Shown one piece after another: positions 11,459 to 21,412 of a stretch of 64,000 nucleotides of DNA; position 1 is the first letter of the stretch, and every line of letters starts with the position of its first letter. A program made the position numbers and the translations under genes. The stretch covers positions 1-64,000 of the forward strand of contig WHUX01000104.1 in the NCBI GenBank assembly GCA_015179025.1, written 5' to 3'. This stretch comes from Terfezia claveryi. Taxonomy: Eukaryota; Ascomycota; Pezizomycetes; Pezizales; Pezizaceae. The notes under the pieces were generated by a model, which saw nothing but the letters and a program-made list of their open reading frames with translations, was not told where the DNA came from and did no database searches.

Positions 11459-12674
11459 AAGACATGAATTCCATATATATATCAGGTGGCCAATATATGG
11501 ACAAGGACATATATTATGGCTGCAACATCTCAACCACGCAAAGACGTAGGTATTGTTCATTGTTCAGCCGAATGAGACTGTTGCCTGCACAGGCATAGCG
11601 CAACGTTAGCATATTGCCAGTCTAGGCTGGCATACCCGAGCCAGCTGCCAAGCGGGGTTGATCATCCCCGTTGCGTCGACTAGCGCCCCCCTAAAGTGCC
11701 TGCCCTGCCACACCAAATTACAGTCTGTACAGCAGCTACCCTGGCACACGAGGCACAACTTACAAGTGAGCTCTCCGTCCCCAGCATCTGGAATTTTCAT
11801 CAATAACACAAGTCATGAACTGCCTGCAATCTGGTGAGAGCATTGCCTTCCCTCCGCCGTCCAGCTTGCCATCCCTCCATCGTCCAGCTTGCCATGCCTC
11901 CGCCGTCCAGCTTGCCATGCCTCCGCCGTCCAGCTTGCCATGCCTCCGTCATTCAGCTTGCCATGCCTCCGCCGTCCAGCTTGCCATGCCTCCGCGTCCA
12001 GCTTGCCATGCCTCCGTCATCCAGCTTGCCATGCCTCCGCCGTCCAGCTCGCCATGCCTCCGTCATCCAGCTTGCCATGCCTCCGCCGTCCAGCTTGCCA
12101 TGCCTCCGCCGTCCAGCTTGCCATGCCTCCGTCGTCCACCTTGCCTTACCTCCGTCGTCCGGGTTGCCATGCCTCCGCCGACCAGCTTGCCGTGCCTCCG
12201 TCGTCCAGCTTGCCTTCCCTCCGCCGTCCCCTTTGCCATATCTCTGCACCACCCTAGTTTAAGCTGTACTCCCACCACTTTCGTTCGCAGACCAACGTAG
12301 GGGCCAGGCTCTTGGCCTCGAGTTCGCTAGGCACATGGCAAGGTTGGACAGGTCCGTTTAATTATATTTCTGTCTCTTGTGGCATTAGCTCCCCTGTACA
12401 TAAACATTTAGAAATACTATAGACATTTATTATACTTATGCGTGCATGCGTCCTGGATCATTGGTTCACTTCATTCCACGTAGCTGGCCTCAGTTGTAGG
12501 GAGGGTAAACACGCTTCTCTTCGCTTCTCTTCGTAGAAACCCAAGGTCCCACCCGCGTGCGTGCAACCATATACCTAAGGCGCCGTGGCGTATACCGCGC
12601 CTGGGGCAGAGGCCCCAGTATAAAGCAGGCTAGCCTTGAATCTTGGCGAGTAATCTGTAGATCACCGATTAATC
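11459..12674 (-). repeat. Right inner arm of the foldback element
   Basis: Reverse complement of 10110-11303, slightly longer because its minisatellite has more units. Its outer boundary is sharp: identity with the left arm stops at 12674 and resumes only in the last 22 bp of the element. Confidence 0.92.
11845..12240 (-). repeat. 23-bp minisatellite in the right arm
   Basis: About 17 copies of the same unit in inverted orientation. The order of variants differs from the left arm, so the arrays have expanded or contracted independently or through misaligned exchange. Confidence 0.92.
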
Positions 12675-12813
12675 GCGAGTCGAGTTGAGGTAGTAAAAAG
12701 CCGACTCGGCGAGTTGTGGAGGAGACGAAAACTCGCTCGCCGAGGCGAGTCTTGGCGAGCGAGGCGAGTTTTACTCGCCCCGTGGCGCACACTAGTCTTT
12801 AGCACTTACAGTA

Positions 12814-13005
12814 CTAGCTTAGGTCAAAGCGGGGGTCTTCACCCAATATAGGGTCCTTCAACTAAAGCAGAGGTCTTCACCCAACATAGGGTCCTTGAAC
12901 TAAAGTAGGGGTCTTCACCCAACATAGGGTCCTTTAACCAAAGTGAGAGTCTTCACCTAACATAGGGTTCTTCAACTAAAGTAAGGGTCTTCACCCAACA
13001 TTACT
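12814..13005 (+). repeat. 38-bp tandem repeat, about five copies
   Basis: The unit reads roughly GGGGTCTTCACCCAACATAG followed by GGTCCTTCAACTAAAG. It lies between the foldback's right target duplication and the LTR-like end of the Gypsy-derived unit, and is not seen elsewhere in the window. Confidence 0.9.
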
Positions 13006-13291
13006 AATTCTAAGTTCAACTTAAACCAGTATGTACAGTTAGGCCCGAGCTATATGATCTTGCCTTCGCTGACTAATAACCCTCCAAATACCTGTATTCT
13101 GACAACCTTGCCTAGATCACTGGCTCGCCTCTAACATTATATTACTCGGAGAGCCAAAAGCTAGATACAGGAAGTAGGCACATATATAGGAAGTAGGGTT
13201 CATCAGGCCTCCAATCTATTGAATTGCAACATATCACCTAACCCATGATGATTCGCATACCCCCTACCCCTATCTGCCTTGCGCCGTAATA

Positions 13292-15789
13292 GATACTGTA
13301 CTTAGAGTACTCAATTCGAATTCTTAGAAGCCAATGTAAGTTACCTATATCAGTTAACTTAAACTCTTATTTAAGTGACTGTTTAGTAGACTTCATAATA
13401 ACTGAGTCTTTGTATCTAAATAAAGTAATATTGTTGATATAAAGGGTGAGTATCATTGTGCTAGACTTATAGACGAAGACGCAGGGGTTAAAGGGACAAG
13501 GAGAAAAACCTATTGTCAGAAGGAAAGATATTAATCATCTATACTACTGACGAGGAGACTACTTTAATCCATAAATAGATCAGTTAAGTTTAGCACATAT
13601 GCTGTTAATCTAGGTGCCTTCTGGGAGTTGCATATAAATAAAGAAATTCAAAGAGCTATAAAGGAAGGCTGCTTTAATATCTATTTGTTGAGGTTCCTAT
13701 TAGAAGTAAGCAGATAGAGTGATAAGGAGGCATAGAGAGTCGTATTGGACAGCAGGAGAAAAGATTTCATCAAAGTCTATACTGGGTTGTTGAGAGAAAC
13801 CTTGAGCAACTGGATGAGTCTTGTACTGATCAATATTCCTATTAGCATCTTGCTTAATCTTAAATACCCACTTGTTTCCAATAATATTTCTCTCCTATAG
13901 TATTGGAACTACTTTCCAAACATCTTGATCCTTCATAGCTTTCAACTTATTGTTTATAGCCTTTCTTAATTTTTCTTCATCAGGTGAGTTAACAGCCTGT
14001 TTAGAGGTTTAAGGTTCATTACTATATTGTAAGGCTAAAGTGATCAACACTTTATCTTCTTCCTTATTCTTATCAAAGACTTCAGGTGGGTCTTTGATTA
14101 ATCTAGAACAACCATCAAACTGTATCTTTGTACTAATTATAAGGACGATAGGAGCTTGTACAGTTCCGAATTTAATTGGTTTAAAAATACCTCAATCTAC
14201 CTTAGTAATAGTTGTTAGTCTAACTATTTTTCTACTAATAACTTGGGTGAAGTTTCCATTGTTGAAGTCATCGAGTAAAGATTGTTGAAGGTCTTGTGGA
14301 AGAGAAGTAAGTGATGAATATTCATCTTGATTTTGAGGTGGAAAAGGTAAGTGAACTTGTAGAGTTAGTTTGGATATAGGTCTAGGAGCTGGTAGAGGAG
14401 AAGATAATATTGCAGTTAATATTAGAGGAATAGGTAGTGAGGAAGTAATTATGTCTGATATAGTTTTAGTCAGATAGGAAAGAGTTATACTAGGGAACTA
14501 TGCTTTATGAACGAGCAGGTGTCCCTTGAAATACCATTCTTCTACTTGTTTTAGATTTTATATATACTATTGTTGCCAGAGGTATTCATTTGGAAATTTT
14601 AAGCTAGTGTATAGGATTACTTCAAGTGGAGAAGTAAGAGAAGTAGTAGTATTCGAAGTTGGTGACCGTAAAGGATTAGTTGAGTTAGATATAGGTGGAG
14701 GTACCCCTTCTGGAGTTGTACTTAGTCCGAAAGAGACATCTTGTACTCGAAGTGTATAAGTATGCTTTCTAGAAGGTACATGGACCTTATAGATAGCTAT
14801 GCTATTAGTATAACCAATGAATATACCTTTCTCAGCCCATAGTAGGAGTTTACTACCTGCAGGTCATCGTTCCTTAGGTATATGTATATAATATTCCTTA
14901 TTGAAGGGTTGAAGGTGAGAGATAGTAGATTTATTACTGTGAAAGACCTCATAGGAAGTCTTCCCTTAGACAGCAGTATAAAGTGACCAATTTCAGAGAT
15001 AGGTTGAGGTTAAGCATGCTTCAGCCCAGAATCTTTTGTCCATATTTATCAATATAGTCCTTATCATGTTCTGTATTGTTCAGTTGAAGCATTTAGCTAC
15101 ACCATTAGATTTATGAGAGTAAGAAGGCGTTAGTTTATGTACGATGCCTTTTGACTTAAAGAACTATTCAAGATCTTTGTTAACATACTTTCTACTATTA
15201 TTAGTACAAAACTATTTAATATGGTATGATGTTTGCTTTTCAACTAAGATAATAAAATCTTGGATTGATTTGGTTGAGTCAGATTTTTGTTTAAGAAAGT
15301 AGACTCAAGAAGTATGAGAGTAGTCATCAATAAGTGTAATGAAGTAGCTTGCTCTACCAAAAGAGGGTGTGGGGAGTTTACTACTAAGATTTGAGTGAAT
15401 GAGTTTGAGAATATTGGAGGTATGAGATGTTGTAGACTTAGGGATAGAGTGAGTAGATTTGGCAAGTATGTATAGCTTGCAATGATAGTTATCAGTAGAT
15501 GTTGGGAGAATATTACTATCAGAGTAGAGTTCTTTATGCCTGAGGATAGTAATGGCTTGATAACCAAATAACTGATGCCAGTAATTGATTGTTTTTCGAG
15601 AGGAGGAAACTAATGCCTTTTTATTTGACTTAATAATAAATGGGAGACTTCTAACAAATTCCACTATAAATAATACAGAATCATTGCCTTTCTTCATAAC
15701 ATAAAACCCAGAATCCGTAGAAAAAGTGGAAAGATGAGATAGAACAGTATTCCAAGAAAACAGTAAGTAACTAAGAAAAGGAACATATT
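13292..15789 (-). pseudogene. Ty1/Copia gag-pol remnant (pre-integrase, integrase, reverse transcriptase)
   Basis: On the minus strand, from about 15700 downward, the frame shows a GAG-pre-integrase segment (INYWHQLFGYQAI), an integrase core (FITLIDDYSHTS, then YSHKSNGVA near 15110) and reverse transcriptase (NKWVFKIKQDANRN, VAQGFSQ, FDEIFSPA near 13760-13880). The YVDD box reads YINN near 13435, so the catalytic aspartates are lost. Many in-frame TAG/TAA codons and frameshifts show advanced decay. It continues in 8712-9055 after the inserted 4.2 kb. No Copia LTRs are recognisable. Confidence 0.85.
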
Positions 15790-16334
15790 TGTAACGAGGG
15801 CTCTGGGGGACAAGGCGACTAAGGAGTACGCCGGGGCAGTGGCAAGAGGGAATCGCACATGTAGGAGCACTACGTATATAATCTGGGGAAAGGCTGGGGT
15901 AAGACACATGTAGGAACACTATGTGTGTGACCAGGGGAAGGCTGAGATGGGAGGCAAGGGCAAGAGGCAAGAGAGGCAGAGGGCAAGGGACATGAGACAT
16001 GCGGAAGCAGTTGCCGCATGTGTCAAGGGATACTGCTGTGCTGCAGAGTTGTTTTGTATGAGACAAGGATGTGTACAAGAGAGGTGCACAAGTGCTAGGA
16101 GAAGCAAGGTCCTATATTGAGTATACAAGATGTTGGATGGGGATCCAACAGAGGGCGGAGAGAGCAAGCTATATATACAGGCTTCCTTCCTGGCCAAGGC
16201 CACTGGAAGGAATAAGGTTCCCGAGACTCCTTATCTCGGGAACAGAGATAACAATGATATCAATCAACAATAACGAGAGTTGGACGGAATTCTGTCTGAC
16301 TTTCAAACCTGACTAGGAAAGGATGGTTGTGATA
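15790..16334 (-). repeat. 3' LTR of the reversed Gypsy family-1 copy
   Basis: Reads TGTAACGAGGG at 15790 and ends GTTGTGATA at 16334, the reverse complement of the family-1 LTR with a decayed TG start (TA in place of TG). Confidence 0.88.
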
Positions 16335-18963
16335 CTATCCCCCCTTTAGGCTCAGAGCCCCAGCGATGAAAAGCAAGGCGAAAAGGTAAGGCAAAAACAA
16401 ACAAACAAATAAGGCGGATAAGTAACCAATAACCTATAACATAACCCCAATGCTGGGAGTACGTACCACCAATAACTACAACAATAACAACCCTAATAAC
16501 CAATTCCAGGATGACAAGAATATCATAGGTGGGGCGGGGCTTCCAGAGGTAACGCTAGTGGAACAGGGCAACCAAGTCCTATGCATTTTGCAGATCTTTG
16601 GTGGGTTGCCAGGTCAACTCTTTATCCCCTAATCACTTGAACTTATACTAAACTCACCTATAGTGCTTCTTGGAATCCAGTACCTCCTCAACCTCCCACT
16701 CCTCTTCACCTGCAATCACTATGGGAGGGGGTGGGGGGTGCTTTTGCCCAAGGAGGGGATCGTTGGTGGCTGGTTCGATCTTCGAGACATGAATGACCGG
16801 GTGGTGTTTGATGTCTTTAGGGAACTTCAACCAGTAGGCATGAGTCCCCATATTCCCCAATATCTCATATGGCCCGAGGAACTTATAATCCAGCTTACGA
16901 GAAGGTCATTCTGTCTGGAAGTGCCGGCTGGAGAGCCACACCTTATCTCCTGGCTGATACTTGGGGGCTGGCAACCGTGATCTGTTGGCATACTCCGCTT
17001 GCCTGGCTTTAGCATATACCAGTTCAACTCTTAGGGTAGAGTGCAACTCAGCAATCTCTGTAGCGAACTCCTTAGCTGGAGTGTTCTCCCTAGCCTTGTG
17101 CAGGGGTGCTAGGGAGTCTACGAAACGAGGGTACCAGCTATAATTGGCCAGAAACGGGGAGGTTTTTAGAGTCTCCGAGAAATAGTTGTTAGCAGCGAAA
17201 TCATAGGTTGCTAACAGTGAAACTTAGTTTTTTGCTGGTAATTGACGTATGCTCTCAGGTACTACTCCATGATTGCATTTATTCGCTCGGACTGACCATC
17301 TGTTTGGGGTGATATGCTGTAGAGAGATGTACGTTGATTCCCAGAAGCTCGCAGAATACCTTCTAGAAGTCCGAGACGAATTGGGGCCATGGTCTAAGAT
17401 AACTGACTTGGGGAGACCATGGTAGCAGAATACATGGTTGAGGTAGAGGCCGGCAGGTCCCGGGCCGAACAGGTATCATAGCAAGGTATAACATACCATA
17501 TTTTGGTCAATCGGTCTACTACCATAAGAATAGCATTAAACCCCGAATCCTCCAGCAACCCAGTCACAAAGTCCATAGTTAGGTGTTGCCAAGGTTGGTC
17601 TGAGATCTCCAGGGGCTTCAGGGTCCCATAAGGAGCATGATGGGTAGGCTTAGCACGCTTGCAAACATGGCAGTTCCGTATGTACCACTCCACCTACTTC
17701 CATTGGTCAAACTATGTATATTGCCTAGCTAGCAGCTTCAATGTTTTAGCTACTCCAGGATGACCCGCAGCCAGGGTATCATGGTATTCCTTGATCAGCT
17801 GCATCCGCAGCTCCCCTTCAGGTATATAGAGCCAATCTAGGTGGTATAGGAGGCCGTCCTAAGTGGTGCACTCGGCTAGGGAAATCTTGGTGTGAGGGCG
17901 CTGTCTAGACTCTACTGTGGCGATTATATCCTTAACCAGGTCATCCTCTGCATATGCCCATCGTATCCGCAGAAGGAGATCTGCTCCGGGGTTCGCTTCA
18001 GCTTTAGCATCAGCCTCAGCATCAACATCAGCATCAGCATTAGCATCAGCATCAGCATCAGCCACACCAAGGCTATTGGCTACCAGGTCGAGATTTTCAG
18101 GTTTCAGTACCACCTGATTTTGGTACTTCAGCCTTTCATCCCCCCCTTTAGGGAGGTCTCCTGATCTCCTGGTCAGTGCGTCCAGCTTACCCCCAGCTTT
18201 TCCAGGCCGATACTTGATCTTGAAGTTGAATTGAGATAAGAACTCCAACCACCTAGCCTGCCATCGGTTCAGCAGCTTAGTGGTAGTGAAGTACTCAAGA
18301 TTCTTATGATCGGATAGTACCTCGATGATTCCCTTGGCTGACTCCATGTGAGGCCTCCCTTCCTCAAAAGCTCGGACAATAGCCATTAATTCCTTCTCAT
18401 AGATCTCGTAATTACACTCCTTTATAGAGTGCTTTTTGGAGAAATAGGCCACTAGGTAGAGGACTCCATTGATATACTGGGACAGGATTCCAGCAGAGAC
18501 ATAGTCGGAGGTATCCGTTTCCACGATACACTTGCTATCGGGATCAAAGTGGGCCAGTATGAGTGCTAAGTAGAAGGCTTCCTTGAGGTTCTGGAAGGCA
18601 GATTGGGCTTCTGGACTCTAGTGGAATCGCCGGTCTTTTTTGGTCAGGGCTGTGAGGGGGGCCACAATCTTGGAATATCCTAGAATGAACCATCCGTAGA
18701 AGTTGGCGAATCCTAGGAAGGCCTGAACATCCTTGAGATTTGCTGGGCTTTCCCATTTCTGAACGGTGGTAACCTTGGCAGGGTCCATTCTAATACCTTC
18801 TATGGTGATGATCAACCCTAGATACTTAACCTCCTGCATATGGAATTCGCATTTCTCAGGCTTGAGGTACAATCCAGCTTGCTCCAGCTTCTCCAATACC
18901 TGCCGGATCTGAATCTTATGCTCTGCTAGGGTATCTGAATAAATCAAGATATCATTGAGGTAG
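16335..18963 (-). pseudogene. pol fragment (RT, RNase H, integrase, chromodomain) of the reversed family-1 copy
   Basis: Minus-strand domains by position: chromodomain about 16540-16720, integrase C-terminus and core about 16750-17700, zinc motif about 17640-17850, RNase H about 18240-18560, reverse transcriptase about 18600-18963. The active-site box reads YLNDI instead of YLDDI, a G-to-A change at a CpG-type site. The frame is interrupted by stops near 17225, 17695 and 17860 and by frameshifts. It encodes nothing functional. Confidence 0.85.
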
Positions 18964-19580
18964 TGTTACGACTCAGGTAAGAGACCTACCCTCCACCGGG
19001 ATAACCAATACCCTACTACATTGCTGACTGTGATGGCCTGATCACCCATACAGATGCGGGTAGTGCGTCGGGAGTGCAGACGTTAAAGGGATTGGGTAAA
19101 GGAAGTGTGTGTTCTCTGATATTGGATCTCATGCATGTATTCTCTTCAGTGTGTTTCTATGATGTTCTAATATATGACATTCCTATGTTGTTATTCATTG
19201 TATTCAAGCTTATCTCCTGTAAGACAGCCTGACTGCAAAGCGTTGTAGTTCGGGCTGCCTAATCAATGTATGTCAGCCTGCAGAGTTCCTAAACAGGAAG
19301 CGTCTTCCTGTTTTAGGCAGCTACCTGACGTCAGTGCTACTAAGCCATTATAGGAAGTGTCGTCAGATCTGATAATAGGTTATCAGATCAACGCTTCTAT
19401 ATAAGCTACCGCTTTTACATAGTTAATACAATAAGACCCAAGCGGTGTTCTAAGTCTCATATAGCTTTACTCTTATCGAGTTCGCATTACACCCGAGTTA
19501 TAGCTGCGTTTATACTTTACTCCGCTACTATCTATCCGTTCCCCGAAAAGTATTCTCGTAGTTACAGCTCGCCTGTAACA
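18964..19580 (+). repeat. 5' LTR of Gypsy family 2
   Basis: Matches 24965-25581 except at six transition sites. A TATA-like CTTCTATATAAGC at about 19395-19407 lies about 180 bp before the LTR end and is a plausible core promoter. Confidence 0.93.
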
Positions 19581-19638
19581 TTACACCGCTTGTCTATACA
19601 CCTCTATAGACACCAACACCCTACAATTCCCTACAACT

Positions 19639-21410
19639 ATGTCGATGTTGAGAGGATTACTTGGTGAAGCCTCTGATGAGCCTATGGCTGACACTGACAA
19701 TGATAGTGTTGTCCAGGCCCAGCAACGAGCTGAACAATTTATCAAGCAATACTATGCTCCCTCTTCTCAAATTCCACAATTTCAGGAACGCTGGGGCACC
19801 CCCCGTCAACAAATAGGACTCGGATCAATATCCTCCTCCTCTCCTAAACCTATTATACGATCAGTTGCCCCATCAGTAGCTCCATCTAATAATCCAGGAC
19901 CCTCCACTAAGGGCAAGCGACCAGTAGCTCGCCACCAGACCCCCTTTGATCCTGGATATGCCGCCATGAAGGCACAAGTTCAGCGTTTAGAGGCAGAAAA
20001 GCAAGCTGCACTCGCACAGGTACAACAGCTACAACAGACACAGACAGCACACACCGAGTTCATTCAGCGAAGTGCAGCAGATATCCAGAATACAGCTAAT
20101 GCTGCTGCCAACAAACATGCACAACTATCGAATGATACGCAAAGTGCACTCACACAAATCCAGAATCTTATTATTTCTGGACAAACAAACCAGACAAAAG
20201 AATTCCAGACAATCCACCACAACCTCCGATATCTCAAGGGACAAGCTGACTTCTACAATGATCAATACCAGCAACGGTTTGCTAGTATCGAAGGACAAAT
20301 CAGTAGTATGAAAGGACAATTCACTAACTTTCAAGACCGACTTGAAAGGGTAGAACGTCGGGTACAGGCTCCTCAGCCTATATACCCTCCAGCAAATACA
20401 GCACAAAGACTCGAGCAAGCAGCAGGAGGTATACCACCACCTCCTCCACCACCAGTCGAACAAAGACGACCCAGAGATCCCACTCCTCCACTTCCACCTC
20501 CAGTAGGACTAGGAATCTTTGAAGATAAGCAGATAGCAGGCAAAGCACCACCCCCGAATAAATTCAAGGGAGAACGAACGCATCTCGAAGGCTGGATCCT
20601 TCAAATGGATGATTACTTTCTCATCACTCTCACCCGAAATGAAGACCAGAAGCTAGCATATGTTGGGTTGTCAATGGATGGAAAAGCATTAGATTGGTGG
20701 AAGGCTAACCGAGTTAAGTATCATACTGGAAGGAGGTTAAGGAAGCCATGGAACTATATTATGGGGACCACTACCAGGCAGATCGAGCATATCATGACCT
20801 AGCAGCATTAAAAAAGACTGGTTCTATCTTGGATTATCTAACGGAGGTAGATAGGCTTAACAATTATGCCAAACTATCCGAGATGCAGGTCATCAATATT
20901 ATAATCTCCAATCTTCCCCATGAGCTCCGCAAATCAATGGCTCACTATGAAAACCTTCGCACCTTCCCACATCAATGGAGACAGAAACTTATCGAGATGG
21001 ATATCATCAGTACTGAATTCCAGAGCCGAAACCGCCAAACTGCCACTGCCCCATCAATAACTAGGAAGCGCCCCTTAGATATAGGAACACAACTCCGAGG
21101 AACAGCTCCTACCTCCTACAATAATACTCGCATCCCCTCTCCAATATATAAAAGTAGAATACAGGAAGGACGATGTGTGAAATGTGGGAGAACCGATCAT
21201 AAGGCAAAAGAGTGTACATATGGGAAGCATGCCTCTGAACCTTATCCTATAAACCAAAAACTACCACTAGTACAAGCCAGGCGCTTGTACCAGCCAACAA
21301 GAAAGCTCGAACAGATAAAGGACAACTTCGGATTACAGAGCTTGGTTCCGAAGGAGAAGAGTCGGGAAACGAGTAAGGAGTACATCACCTACCGTCGGAC
21401 GTACTCCTAG
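19639..21410 (+). pseudogene. gag of Gypsy family 2 with one frameshift
   Basis: Starts at ATG 19639, 58 bp after the LTR. The first part (to about 20735) has a Gln-rich coiled-coil-like region (about residues 115-240) and a Pro-rich linker (about 260-290). A frameshift near 20735 moves Gag into another frame. That frame runs to TAG 21408-21410 and holds a CCHC knuckle CVKCGRTDHKAKEC near 21177. The two halves overlap in sequence sense, consistent with one former Gag of roughly 590 residues. Confidence 0.85.
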
Positions 21411-21412
21411 AC

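Larger units (their letters stand above)
10000..12794. mobile_element. Foldback (giant hairpin) DNA transposon with hAT-like termini
   Basis: An almost complete palindrome of 2,795 bp. It is flanked by the 8-bp direct repeat GTCTTTAG at 9992-9999 and 12795-12802. The terminal inverted repeats are 22 bp with one mismatch, beginning TAGTGTGYGCCACGGGGCGA. An 8-bp duplication and a TAGNG tip are hallmarks of the hAT superfamily. Inside lie about 90-100 bp of diverged subterminal DNA rich in CTCGC/GCGAG on each side, inner arms 10110-11303 and 11459-12674 that look about 99% identical, and a 155-bp loop. There is no transposase, so it must depend on one supplied elsewhere. The architecture recalls Drosophila foldback elements: long inverted repeats built from tandem repeats. 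Confidence 0.88.
9056..13291 (-). mobile_element. Decayed Gypsy-derived LTR unit inserted in the Copia relic, itself split by a foldback element
   Basis: It is bounded by GATAC at 9051-9055 and 13292-13296, a 5-bp target duplication. On the minus strand the part at 9550-9870 matches the post-pol tail and LTR start of Gypsy family 2 (compare 24690-25050), with many transitions. LTR-like ends read TATTAGGGGTGAGCC at 9056 and GCGCCGTAATA at 13291, both explicable as decayed TG/CA ends. At the right end 13008-13137 is an inverted copy of 9056-9185, whereas 13145-13291 is a direct copy of 9217-9362. The unit is therefore rearranged. Without the foldback it is about 1.4 kb and has no coding capacity. 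Confidence 0.65.
15790..18963 (-). mobile_element. Truncated reversed copy of Gypsy family 1
   Basis: An LTR of 545 bp at 15790-16334 is homologous to 997-1538 in reverse orientation. It is followed by the polypurine tract and then minus-strand pol read from chromodomain back into reverse transcriptase. The copy stops at 18963, inside the reverse transcriptase active-site region, where Gypsy family 2 begins. The upstream half (rest of RT, protease, gag, 5' LTR) is absent from the window. It is more diverged than the 997-7189 copy and has many stops. Confidence 0.88.
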
